From assembly GCF_004349145.1 (NCBI RefSeq), contig NZ_SMFO01000002.1, forward strand, positions 310,001-374,000: a DNA stretch of 64,000 bases, given 5' to 3'. Below, piece after piece: positions 17,480 through 26,222 of this stretch (the first letter of the stretch is position 1; every line of letters starts with the position of its first letter). This DNA is from Flavobacterium hiemivividum (GTDB taxonomy: Bacteria > Bacteroidota > Bacteroidia > Flavobacteriales > Flavobacteriaceae). Under the pieces are notes generated by a model. The model worked only from the letters and a program-made list of their open reading frames with translations, did not search any database and had not been told where the DNA came from. The translations under genes were made by a program, and so were the position numbers.

Positions 17480-18880
17480 TTATTGCCATCCACCACCAAG
17501 GGCTTTGTACAATTGAATTACAGCTCTATATTGTTGGAACTTGTTATCTACTAAACTTAATTCGGCATTTAAAGCATCATTCTTAGAAGTCAAAACCTCT
17601 AGGTAATTGGCTAAACCATAAGTCAACAATTCATCTGAAAAATTAGCTGCTTTTTTAAGGGCATCAGCCTGTTTCACTCGAACCGTCATTTTATAAGTTT
17701 CATTATTGTATTGGGCTAATGCATCTGAAACTTCTTTACCTGCAGTAAGCAATGATTGTTCAAACTGTAAGTAGGCCTTCTCCTGATTGGCTTTGGCAAT
17801 TTCATATTTCGTTCTAACTTGTCTTTGATTGAAAATAGGTTGTGTTAGACCCGTAATCACATTAGCAAATATAGAATTAGCACTAAACCATTCTTTCAAA
17901 TCGATACTTTGAAGTCCGCCTGTAGCTGTAATTCTTAAGGCAGGATAAAATCCGCTTTTGGCTACATTAGTCATTTCAAAATTAGTGATTAAATTGTATT
18001 CGGCTGCGATCACATCAGGTCTGTTTCTCAATAAACTTGCAGATACTCCTAGGGTAATTGCTGGTTGCATTGTTTGAGATTCGAATGTGTTGCGTTCAAT
18101 TTTAGCCGAAGGCTCTCCTAAAAGAATACTCATCGTATTTTCAAGGAAAATGATGTTGTTCTTTAGATCCGCAATGATAAGATCAGTAGCATATTTTTGA
18201 GCTTCGGTTTGTTTAACACCAACTTCAGTTACATTACCGGCCTCTTTTAAAGCAAGTATAGTTTCAACACTTTTGTTGCGGTTAATCAAGGTTTCTTCAG
18301 CTACTTTTATTTGTGCATCGACTGAAAGTAATTGATAATAAGTAGTCGCGATTGAGGCAATCAACTGTGTTTTTATCGCTTGGTTTACGGCCGTAGTTTG
18401 CAAGTAAGATGCATTAACAGCACGTTTATTGCTTCTTATTTTACCCCAAATATCTGCTTCCCAAGATAAAGAACCCGTTAATTGATACTGATCTGTGCTG
18501 CGGTCTTTTAACAAAGCGCCAAACTGACTGTTTCTAGATAATTCCTGGTGCGTCCAGTCTGCTCCTGCAGAAAGAGTAGGGAAGTAGCCCGCTTTTCCTT
18601 GCTTCATTGTTGCCTCAGCCGCAACTAGATTTTGCATGGCAATACGGATGTCTAGGTTGTTTTGTAATCCTTTAGAAATATATCCTTGCAATAATGGGTC
18701 TGTAAAAACCTTGTCCCAGGACACATTAGCTAATGAAATAGTGTCCGTAGACACTACCTCATTTCGATATAAATCAGCTGTTTTTAATTCTGGTCGTTTG
18801 TAGTCTTTAGCAACGAAACACGATTGCATTACCGTTGCAGTTAGCCCTAATAGCGCGACTCTGTATATTTTATTTTTCAT
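17480..18880 (-). CDS. RND efflux outer-membrane factor (TolC/OprM family lipoprotein)
   Basis: This 466-residue protein is the outer-membrane channel of a tripartite efflux pump. It has an N-terminal signal with lipobox-like LTATVMQSCF, then the repeated alpha-helical/beta-barrel pattern of the NodT/OprM branch (DPLLQGYISKGLQNNLDIRI, SWEADIWGKIRSNKRA, LLRNRPDVIAAEYNL, YLEVLTSKNDALNAE). It overlaps the end of the RND gene by 11 bases and is the last gene of the regulator-adaptor-pump-channel operon, ending at a bidirectional terminator. Confidence 0.94.
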   Translation of the reverse strand: MKNKIYRVALLGLTATVMQSCFVAKDYKRPELKTADLYRNEVVSTDTISLANVSWDKVFTDPLLQGYISKGLQNNLDIRIAMQNLVAAEATMKQGKAGYFPTLSAGADWTHQELSRNSQFGALLKDRSTDQYQLTGSLSWEADIWGKIRSNKRAVNASYLQTTAVNQAIKTQLIASIATTYYQLLSVDAQIKVAEETLINRNKSVETILALKEAGNVTEVGVKQTEAQKYATDLIIADLKNNIIFLENTMSILLGEPSAKIERNTFESQTMQPAITLGVSASLLRNRPDVIAAEYNLITNFEMTNVAKSGFYPALRITATGGLQSIDLKEWFSANSIFANVITGLTQPIFNQRQVRTKYEIAKANQEKAYLQFEQSLLTAGKEVSDALAQYNNETYKMTVRVKQADALKKAANFSDELLTYGLANYLEVLTSKNDALNAELSLVDNKFQQYRAVIQLYKALGGGWQ

Positions 18881-21800
18881 TTTCTTCTTCTAAAAGTGGA
18901 ACATCATTTTCATTAGCAACTACTGGTTTTCCAGATAGACGTTCTTGTAATCCTTGAAAGATGATAAACAAAATTGGAATAACAAATACTCCTAAAATTG
19001 TTCCTACTAACATTCCTCCAACAGCTCCCATACCGATAGAACGGTTTCCTACTGCTCCAACACCTGAAGAAAATGCCAATGGCAATAATCCGAAGATAAA
19101 GGCTAGTGAGGTCATTAAAATAGGACGCAAACGTGCTTTGGCACCTTCGATAGCGGCTTTTGTAAGATCCATTCCATTTCGGCGCCTTTGTATAGCAAAC
19201 TCGACGATCAGAATGGCATTTTTGGCCAGTAGTCCTATCAACATTATCAAGGCGACTTGGAAATAAATATTATTTTCTAAACCGGCCAGTTTTATAAAAC
19301 CAATAGCTCCTGCAAGACCTACAGGTAGTGAAAGTAGCACTGATAATGGTATTAAATAACTTTCGTATTGTGCACTCAGCAAGAAGTAAACAAATATTAA
19401 ACTCAATAAGAATACACCAATTGCTTGACTTCCCGCTAAAATTTCTTCCCGGGTCATTCCAGAGAATTCGTAGGTATAACTTTTTGGCAAATGTTCTGCA
19501 GCTACTTCCTGAATAGCTTTAATTGCATCTCCTGAACTGTATCCTGGTTTTGCTTTACCGTTTACGTTTACTGCTTTTAGCATATTAAATCGCGCCACGG
19601 CTTCAGGTCCATAAATTCTTTTGAAATCAACAAATTGACTTATTGCAACCTGCTGTCCTGAGGAATTTTTAACATAAACAGAATTAATCGATTCCAGATT
19701 GGCGCGGTCTGATGCTTTGGCTTGAATCATTACACGGTATTGTTTTCCGAATTTATTGAAATCCGTGGTGTACAATCCGCCATAATAACCTTGCATAGTA
19801 CTAAAAATATCAGTTACTGAAACTCCAGCGTCCTTGGCTCTTTCTACATTAATATCCATTTGATATTGTGGAAAAGAAGGATTAAAGTTTGTAATTGCAT
19901 ATTGAATTTCAGGCCTTTTCATTAATTCGCATAGAAACTCATTACTCACCTTACTCATCGTCGCCCAATCATCATCTCCTTTGTCTTGAATTTTTAGTTC
20001 AAAACCATCTGCTGATCCAAAACCTTGCACACTAGGTGGCGTAAAAAACAGTGCTTTTGCATCTTTAAAGTGAGCGGTTTTAGCAAATAGTTGCCCCACA
20101 ACAGCATCAACTGATTGGTTGTCTTCTTTACGTTCGCTCCAGTCTTTTAATCTAATAACGGTAAAGGCATAAGAACCTCCATTTACACTGTTTAACAAAC
20201 TGAAACCTACCACACTCATTCGTGCTTCTACAATGTCCATTGATCCAAGAATAGAATCTAATTCATTGACCGCAAGTTGAGTTTTCTCTAAGGTTGTTCC
20301 CGGAGGAAGCGTCAAATCGGCCATGATAATTCCCCTGTCTTCATTAGGAATAAACCCAGAAGGTGTTGATTGGAACAAAATGAAAGTAATTCCTGAAAAC
20401 ACTACTAAAGCCGTAATGGTAATCCATTTTTTCCGTGCTAAGAATCCAAGAGACTTAACATATTTGTTATTCATTCGATCAAAACTAGTGTTGAAAGCGA
20501 TGAAAAATTTATCTTTAAAGTTTTTGTCTTTATGGTCAGAATCTTGGTGTGGCTTTAAAAATAAAGCACATAATGCCGGGCTTAAAGTCAAAGCGTTTAC
20601 TGCCGAAATCAAAATAGCAATGGCCAATGTTATGGCAAATTGCTTATAAAATACTCCCGATGGACCACCCAAGAAAGATACTGGAATAAATACCGCTGCC
20701 ATTACTAGCGTAATCGAAATAATCGCTCCTGTAATTTCGCTCATTGCTGATAAAGTAGCTTCTTTTCCGGATTTAGCGCCCTCATCAAGTTTAGCATGTA
20801 CTGCCTCGACGACGACAATGGCATCATCGACCACAATACCAATCGCCAGAATCATAGCGAAAAGTGTTAACATATTTATAGAGAAACCAAATATTTGAAG
20901 GAAGAAAAAGGTTCCAACAATAGCTACAGGTACTGCGATAGCAGGAATTAAAGTAGATCGAAAATCTTGTAAGAATAAATAAACCACAAGGAAAACCAGT
21001 AAAAAGGCTTCGATTAAAGTATAAACTACTTTATCAATAGAGGCGTCTAAGAACGTTTTAGTATTATATGGAATAACATAATCCACTCCCGCAGGGAAGT
21101 TGGGTTTTGTTTCGTCAAGAATATCTACAATTTCAGTAATGATGTCTTGTGCATTCGAACCAGAAGTTTGAAATACACCAACAGCAACACCTTGTTTACC
21201 CATAGCGATATTCTTAGTCCCATAGTTGAAACCACCCAATTCTACGGTAGAAACATCTTTAAGTCGCAAGAAATTTCCATTTCCTATTGCTTTTACAATG
21301 ATATTTTCATAATCTTCTACTTCAGAAAGACGCCCTTTGTATTTGATTACATATTCATAAACTCCATCGGCATTTTCTCCAAATTTTCCTGGAGCAGCTT
21401 CAACATTTTGTTCTTGCAATGCAAGTTGAATGTCTTTAGGAGTTAGGTTATAAGTAGCCATTTTTGCAGGATCAATCCAGATTCTCATCGAATAATCTTT
21501 GGCTCCAAAAACATTAACCTGACCTACACCTTTAACACGTTGTAATTTAGGTACTAGATTTATTTTGGCATAATTCTGAATATATGTTTCATCAAAATCA
21601 TCATTATTAGAATATAAAGCAAAGAACATCAAGGCACTAGTCTGGCTTTTTACGGTTGTAACTCCAGTTTGCACTACTGCTTGAGGCAGTTTAGAAGTCG
21701 CACGAGCCACTCTATTTTGCACGTTTACCGCAGCTAGATCTGCATCAACTCCTAATTCGAAGTAAACAGAAATTTTAGCCGAACCATCATTAGCGGCAGA

Positions 21801-22040
21801 GGAAGTCATATAGGTCATTCCTTCGACACCGTTGATCTCTTCTTCTAGCGGTATAACCACACTATTCAGTACTGTTTCGGCATTTGCACCAGTATACGTT
21901 GCAGATACTTGAACTGTTGGCGGAGCAATTTCGGGGTATTGTTCTACGGGTAATGACATCAATCCTAAAACACCTAAAATGGTAATTAAGATTGAGATTA
22001 CGGTCGAGAGTACTGGCCTCTCTATAAAAGTTTTTAACAT
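18870..22040 (-). CDS. Hydrophobe/amphiphile efflux RND permease (HAE1, AcrB-like)
   Basis: The 1056-residue protein is the proton-driven inner-membrane pump. It starts MLKTFIERPVLSTVISILI and has the motifs LPVEQYPEIAPPTVQVSATYTGA and EEEINGVEGMTYMTSSA. TM4 has the proton-relay pair in GIVVDDAIVVVEAV, which marks the HAE1 (drug) class rather than the metal class. The second half repeats the fold (ESYLIPLSVLLSLPVGLAGA, GLLAKNAILIVEFA). The soluble tail ends in an acidic stretch. It lies between its adaptor (11-bp gap) and its outer-membrane factor (11-bp overlap). Confidence 0.96.
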   Translation of the reverse strand: MLKTFIERPVLSTVISILITILGVLGLMSLPVEQYPEIAPPTVQVSATYTGANAETVLNSVVIPLEEEINGVEGMTYMTSSAANDGSAKISVYFELGVDADLAAVNVQNRVARATSKLPQAVVQTGVTTVKSQTSALMFFALYSNNDDFDETYIQNYAKINLVPKLQRVKGVGQVNVFGAKDYSMRIWIDPAKMATYNLTPKDIQLALQEQNVEAAPGKFGENADGVYEYVIKYKGRLSEVEDYENIIVKAIGNGNFLRLKDVSTVELGGFNYGTKNIAMGKQGVAVGVFQTSGSNAQDIITEIVDILDETKPNFPAGVDYVIPYNTKTFLDASIDKVVYTLIEAFLLVFLVVYLFLQDFRSTLIPAIAVPVAIVGTFFFLQIFGFSINMLTLFAMILAIGIVVDDAIVVVEAVHAKLDEGAKSGKEATLSAMSEITGAIISITLVMAAVFIPVSFLGGPSGVFYKQFAITLAIAILISAVNALTLSPALCALFLKPHQDSDHKDKNFKDKFFIAFNTSFDRMNNKYVKSLGFLARKKWITITALVVFSGITFILFQSTPSGFIPNEDRGIIMADLTLPPGTTLEKTQLAVNELDSILGSMDIVEARMSVVGFSLLNSVNGGSYAFTVIRLKDWSERKEDNQSVDAVVGQLFAKTAHFKDAKALFFTPPSVQGFGSADGFELKIQDKGDDDWATMSKVSNEFLCELMKRPEIQYAITNFNPSFPQYQMDINVERAKDAGVSVTDIFSTMQGYYGGLYTTDFNKFGKQYRVMIQAKASDRANLESINSVYVKNSSGQQVAISQFVDFKRIYGPEAVARFNMLKAVNVNGKAKPGYSSGDAIKAIQEVAAEHLPKSYTYEFSGMTREEILAGSQAIGVFLLSLIFVYFLLSAQYESYLIPLSVLLSLPVGLAGAIGFIKLAGLENNIYFQVALIMLIGLLAKNAILIVEFAIQRRRNGMDLTKAAIEGAKARLRPILMTSLAFIFGLLPLAFSSGVGAVGNRSIGMGAVGGMLVGTILGVFVIPILFIIFQGLQERLSGKPVVANENDVPLLEEENEK

Positions 22041-22051
22041 CTCAGTAAATA

Positions 22052-23188
22052 TTATTTAGTAGTAGTTTTTGTTGCAGTTTCTGCAGCTGCTGGAATGACT
22101 TTTTCAGCTACCGTATTTTTTGTAGGCTGTGGTACAATTTCCATGTCCTCTTTTAGTTTGGAAGCTCCTTCAACAACGACAACATCTCCTTCAGCAAGTC
22201 CCGAAGTTACAATGTAATTCAAGTCAGAAGTTCCATTAGTTTCTATAATTCTCGACTTTACTTTGTTGCTTTTATCAACAGCATAAACCATTTGTTTTCC
22301 CTGCACTTCAAAAACAGCATTTTGAGGTAATAAAATAACATTGCTTTGTACGATTGGTAAACGAACAACTCCGCTACTTCCGCTTCTTAAAATCCCTTCT
22401 GGGTTCTTAAATTCGGCTCTAAACTCTGTTGTTCCAGTAGTTGCATTTACTAATCCGTTAATCGTTGCAATTTTTCCTTTTTGATCGTATTCTGAATTGT
22501 CTACTAAAATCAGGGAAACTTCTGGAGCTGATTTTAACTTTTCAGCAGTTGTAGCACCTTTAAATGTCTTATTAAAATAGAGCACTTGTTTTTCATTCAT
22601 AGAAAAGTAGGCACGTACAATTTTTGTGTCAGACACTGTTGTTAAAGGCATTTCGCTAGTAGGATTTACTAAACTTCCTTCTTTAAAAGGCAAACTACCA
22701 ATGACTCCGTTTACAGGAGAATATATGGTTCCGTAACCAATATTAGCAGCAATACTTCCATAAGCACTTTTAGCTTGTGCTAATTTTGCTTTGGCTGTAG
22801 CCAATTGAACATTACTAATAATGCTTCTTTCTACAAGAGGCTTCAAACGATCTACTTCGACTTGTGCCGCTGATACCATCGCTTTTGCAGCTGATGCATC
22901 TTGGTTTAGCGTTTGTGTTTCTAATTTGAACAAAATTTGTCCTTTTCTTACCACCTGACCTTCATCAACATACACTTTTTGGATAAATCCGCTCACTTTT
23001 GGTCTAATTTCAACATTTTGTTGACCTTCAAGATTAGCAGTAAACTCTTGATAGACCGTCGCATCTTGAGTTATTATTTCTTGTACAGGAAAAGGAGCGG
23101 GTCCTTGTACTGCAGCTTGTTGTTCTTTCTTTCCGCACGAAGAGAGTAGCAGTACGAAAGCTATTAGTGGTAATGAAATTTTTTTCAT
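22052..23188 (-). CDS. RND efflux periplasmic adaptor (AcrA-like lipoprotein)
   Basis: The 378-residue membrane-fusion protein joins the pump to its channel. It has a lipoprotein signal (LLLSSCGKKEQQ), the barrel-sandwich motif VEIRPKVSGFIQKVYVDEGQVVRKGQILFKL split by an alpha hairpin, then IYSPVNGVIGSLPFKEGSLV and the C-terminal VVVEGASKLKEDMEI. A Thr/Ala-rich tail follows. It lies 18 bases downstream of the regulator and 11 bases upstream of the pump gene, so all four genes form one operon. Confidence 0.95.
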   Translation of the reverse strand: MKKISLPLIAFVLLLSSCGKKEQQAAVQGPAPFPVQEIITQDATVYQEFTANLEGQQNVEIRPKVSGFIQKVYVDEGQVVRKGQILFKLETQTLNQDASAAKAMVSAAQVEVDRLKPLVERSIISNVQLATAKAKLAQAKSAYGSIAANIGYGTIYSPVNGVIGSLPFKEGSLVNPTSEMPLTTVSDTKIVRAYFSMNEKQVLYFNKTFKGATTAEKLKSAPEVSLILVDNSEYDQKGKIATINGLVNATTGTTEFRAEFKNPEGILRSGSSGVVRLPIVQSNVILLPQNAVFEVQGKQMVYAVDKSNKVKSRIIETNGTSDLNYIVTSGLAEGDVVVVEGASKLKEDMEIVPQPTKNTVAEKVIPAAAETATKTTTK

Positions 23189-23206
23189 TTTGTTAAATTT
23201 GATTAA

Positions 23207-23707
23207 TTATTGATTATTATTGTTATTATCGATTTCTATTATTTTAAATTCAGCAATGGTCTTTACAAAAAGTTCCTCCATTTCTTCAATGTGATTTTTA
23301 TATGCTTTTACATTCTCCAAATTGCATTTTTCTTGAGGACATGTAATGGTTTGTTCGCGATAATGAAGCATTTTATTAACAAGAAATTTTTCCGCTTCCA
23401 GCATTTTTTTATAATTCAAAAGTCGTTCGCTTAATGGAGAGGCTTTGAAATATTTTTTTCGATCACCAGCAATTGTGAAATAATTTATTTTCTCCATTTT
23501 AAGCAGTAAATTCAGGTTTGTGGATATCGAACTCTTACTCGCCGATAACTTTTCGACTAAACTCTCAAAGGTCAATCCCGATTTGCATCCGTCAATAATC
23601 AGTAATGCTAAAATTCTCGCTGCTAGTGGAGGAATATTATATGTAGACGCAAAATGAATTCCGGAAAATTCAATGAGTTCCCCTCTCTCTTTTTGTAAAT
23701 TGTCCAT
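23207..23707 (-). CDS. GbsR/MarR-like transcriptional regulator of the efflux operon
   Basis: The 166-residue protein has a winged-helix domain of the GbsR type: ARILALLIIDGCKSGLTFESLVEKLSASKSSISTNLNLLLKMEKINYFTIAGDRKKYF. A C-terminal helical dimerisation region follows and contains two cysteines (TCPQEKC) that might sense redox state or metal. I chose ATG 23707, since upstream codons overlap the -7 promoter element. It is first in the operon, and a perfect palindrome sits directly upstream, which fits an autoregulated repressor. The inducer is unknown. Confidence 0.88.
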   Translation of the reverse strand: MDNLQKERGELIEFSGIHFASTYNIPPLAARILALLIIDGCKSGLTFESLVEKLSASKSSISTNLNLLLKMEKINYFTIAGDRKKYFKASPLSERLLNYKKMLEAEKFLVNKMLHYREQTITCPQEKCNLENVKAYKNHIEEMEELFVKTIAEFKIIEIDNNNNNQ

Positions 23708-23718
23708 GTTTTTTTTTG

Positions 23719-23726
23719 CAAAGATA
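23719..23726 (-). promoter_or_regulatory. -7 box of the efflux operon promoter
   Basis: The minus strand reads TATCTTTG, an exact TAnnTTTG match. It lies between the operator palindrome and the start codon, and predicts a very short 5' leader of under ten bases. Confidence 0.6.
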
Positions 23727-23756
23727 CGATTGGTTCGCAAATCACCGAACCAATCG
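23727..23756. promoter_or_regulatory. Operator palindrome of the GbsR/MarR-like regulator
   Basis: CGATTGGTTCG (23727-23737) and CGAACCAATCG (23746-23756) are perfect 11-bp inverted arms with an 8-bp spacer. The site abuts the -7 box and covers the spacer and -33 region, where a bound dimer would block RNA polymerase. Confidence 0.8.
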
Positions 23757-23853
23757 AACTTAATGTTATGTTAATTTTATCGAAATGAAATAAGCTCGAG
23801 AAATAGCCAGTATTTTATAAGTATCACTGGTAGTAAACAGCTGTAAAAAACAC

Positions 23854-23887
23854 TTTGAGAAACTAAAATCTATTTTTCCTATATTTG
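23854..23887 (+). promoter_or_regulatory. Promoter of the HD-domain gene
   Basis: TTTG (23854-23857) and TATATTTG (23880-23887) match the Bacteroidota -33 and -7 elements with a 22-bp spacing. The GTG start codon lies 22 bases downstream. Confidence 0.6.
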
Positions 23888-23909
23888 TTGACCTAAAAAC
23901 AAACTTATA

Positions 23910-25151
23910 GTGAGTCAAATCAATAAGCTAAAAATATTCAATGACCCTATTTATGGGTTTATTACCATACCCAATGCATTAATTTACGATTTAATTCAGC
24001 ATCCTTATTTTCAACGCCTGAGAAGAATTTCGCAAATGGGATTGTCTTATCTTGTTTACCCAGGAGCGAACCATACTAGGTTTCACCATGCTTTGGGTTG
24101 CATGCATCTCATGCAAAAGGCAGTTGATGTTTTGCGTTTTAAAGACGTTGAAATTTCAAAAGAAGAAGAAAATGCGCTTTATATTGCCATTTTATTACAT
24201 GATATAGGACATGGACCTTTTTCGCATGCCATGGAAAGAAGTATTGTTGAAGACGTACACCATGAAGAAATTTCTTTGTTGTTTATGCATCAGTTAAACG
24301 CTGAATTTGATGGGCAACTTGATTTAGCTATAAAAGTATTTAAAGGCGAATACCATCGTTTGTTTATGTTGCAATTGATATCCAGTCAGCTGGATATGGA
24401 TCGAATGGATTACCTAAAAAGAGATAGTTTTTACTCGGGTGTGGCCGAAGGAAATGTCAACTCAGAACGATTGATTCAGATGATGAATGTGGCTGATGAT
24501 GTTTTAGTAATCGAAGAAAAAGGGATTTATTCTGTTGAGAAATTTTTGATGTCCAGACGTTTAATGTACTGGCAAGCTTATTTGCATAAAACCAGCTTAG
24601 CGGCCGAATTGATCTTGACGCGAATTTTAAAACGTGCCAAAGAACTAACCCTAAAAGGAGTGGTTTTACCATCAAGTAGACCTTTGAACTATTTCTTGCA
24701 ACATAAAGTTACAATGGATATATTTGATGCCCAGACTTTAAATTTATTCGCTCAACTCGATGATTTTGATATAATTAGTGCTCTAAAGGAATGGCAATAT
24801 CAAGATGATTTTATTTTATCTACGATGAGTAAAATGATAATTAATAGGGATTTATTAAAAATAAAATTAACTAGCGATAAAGTGCCTAGTGAAGATTTAC
24901 AACCTTTAAAAGAACGTTTTGCATTAGAAAACAATATCAGTTTATTAGAAGCAAACTATTTTATTTTTAAAGGAAAAATAAAAAACCAAGCTTATAGCAA
25001 AGAAGCAGAACCCATACGAATATTGAAAAAAGATAGGACAGTAGAAACTGTCATTGAATCTTCTGATCAGTTGAATTTAAAATCATTATCTAAATCAGTG
25101 ACCAAATATTACATATGTTTCCCAAAACAACTCGTGGAAATGAACATTTAA
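23910..25151 (+). CDS. HD-superfamily phosphohydrolase (dNTPase/SAMHD1-like)
   Basis: The 413-residue protein has an HD metal site spread over HTRFHHALG (residues 55-63) and HDIGHGPFSHAME (His97, Asp98, His101), followed by the conserved LDMDRMDYLKRDSFYSG with the last metal Asp. This pattern matches bacterial relatives of SAMHD1 and dGTP triphosphohydrolases, so a nucleotide substrate is likely but not proven. The start is GTG (23910), well placed after a TTTG/TATATTTG promoter. The lpxD gene follows after 27 bases, so it may lead the lipid A operon. Confidence 0.88.
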   Translation: MSQINKLKIFNDPIYGFITIPNALIYDLIQHPYFQRLRRISQMGLSYLVYPGANHTRFHHALGCMHLMQKAVDVLRFKDVEISKEEENALYIAILLHDIGHGPFSHAMERSIVEDVHHEEISLLFMHQLNAEFDGQLDLAIKVFKGEYHRLFMLQLISSQLDMDRMDYLKRDSFYSGVAEGNVNSERLIQMMNVADDVLVIEEKGIYSVEKFLMSRRLMYWQAYLHKTSLAAELILTRILKRAKELTLKGVVLPSSRPLNYFLQHKVTMDIFDAQTLNLFAQLDDFDIISALKEWQYQDDFILSTMSKMIINRDLLKIKLTSDKVPSEDLQPLKERFALENNISLLEANYFIFKGKIKNQAYSKEAEPIRILKKDRTVETVIESSDQLNLKSLSKSVTKYYICFPKQLVEMNI

Positions 25152-25178
25152 AATCTATTTTTTTATATTTTTGTCGCA

Positions 25179-26222
25179 ATGAAATTTACAGCAGAACAAA
25201 TAGCGGGAATATTGGAAGGAGAAGTTGTTGGGAATCCCAATGCTGAAGTGCATGAGTTGTCTAAGATTGAAGAAGGAAAGGAAGGGTCGCTGACTTTTTT
25301 ATCAAATCCCAAATACAATAACTACATATATAGCACCCAAGCTACAATCACGATTGTAAATAAAAGCTTTTTTCCAGAATCGGAAATAACGACAACGATG
25401 ATAAAAGTAGAAGATGCTTATTTGGCTTTTTCTAAATTATTAGAGTTCTATGATCAGGCAAAAGGGGCTAAAAGCGGAATCGAACAGCCGTCGGTAATAG
25501 CAGAGAATGCTACTTATGGTAAGAATTTGTATTTAGGTAGTTTTAGCTATGTAGGTTCTAAGGTCGTTTTAGGCGACAATGTGAAAATTTATCCTAACTG
25601 TTTTATCGGAGATAATGTTGTCATTGGCGATAATGTAACTATTTTTGCAGGAACTAAAATTTATGAGCAAACCGTAATTGGAAAAAATTGTACCATACAT
25701 TCTGGTGCGGTGATAGGAGCTGATGGTTTTGGCTTTGCGCCAAATCCTGACGGAAGCTTTAAAAAAATTCCGCAAATAGGAAATGTCATAATAGAAGACG
25801 ACGTAGACATCGGTGCTTGTACATCTATAGATCGTGCTACAATGGGTTCTACAATTATAAGAAAAGGAGTGAAACTGGACAATCAAATCCAGATAGGTCA
25901 CAACGTGGAAATAGGAGAGAATACCGTAATTGCAGCTCAAACTGGTGTTGCAGGCTCTACTAAAATTGGGAAAAACGCAATGATTGGCGGTCAGGTAGGT
26001 ATTGCAGGACATTTAACCATTGGGAATAATGTTCGAATTCAGGCACAATCCGGAGTAGGAAGAAACATCAAAGATGCGGAGATCTTACAGGGAAGCCCAG
26101 CATTTGGCTACAACGATTACAGTAAATCGTATGTCCACTTTAAAAATTTACCAAAGATCGTCTCAGAATTAGAAGAATTAAAAAAACAAATATTAAACCA
26201 AAAAATCGGGAATAATGGTTAA
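25179..26222 (+). CDS. lpxD: UDP-3-O-acylglucosamine N-acyltransferase
   Basis: LpxD adds the second hydroxyacyl chain in lipid A synthesis. The 347-residue protein has an N-terminal uridine-binding domain (EEGKEGSLTFLSNPKYNNY), a long left-handed beta helix of hexapeptide repeats, and the catalytic segment DNQIQIGHNVEIG with its essential His. GADGFGFAPNPDG and the helical end (KIVSELEELKKQIL) fit LpxD. It overlaps lpxC-fabZ by 8 bases, so these genes are coupled. Confidence 0.96.
   Translation: MKFTAEQIAGILEGEVVGNPNAEVHELSKIEEGKEGSLTFLSNPKYNNYIYSTQATITIVNKSFFPESEITTTMIKVEDAYLAFSKLLEFYDQAKGAKSGIEQPSVIAENATYGKNLYLGSFSYVGSKVVLGDNVKIYPNCFIGDNVVIGDNVTIFAGTKIYEQTVIGKNCTIHSGAVIGADGFGFAPNPDGSFKKIPQIGNVIIEDDVDIGACTSIDRATMGSTIIRKGVKLDNQIQIGHNVEIGENTVIAAQTGVAGSTKIGKNAMIGGQVGIAGHLTIGNNVRIQAQSGVGRNIKDAEILQGSPAFGYNDYSKSYVHFKNLPKIVSELEELKKQILNQKIGNNG

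Noticed and set aside
18961..19266. Long open frames on the strand opposite the RND pump and other large genes
   Set aside because: They lie fully inside well-recognised genes, have low-complexity or unnatural composition, and lack start context; they are shadows of the real genes.
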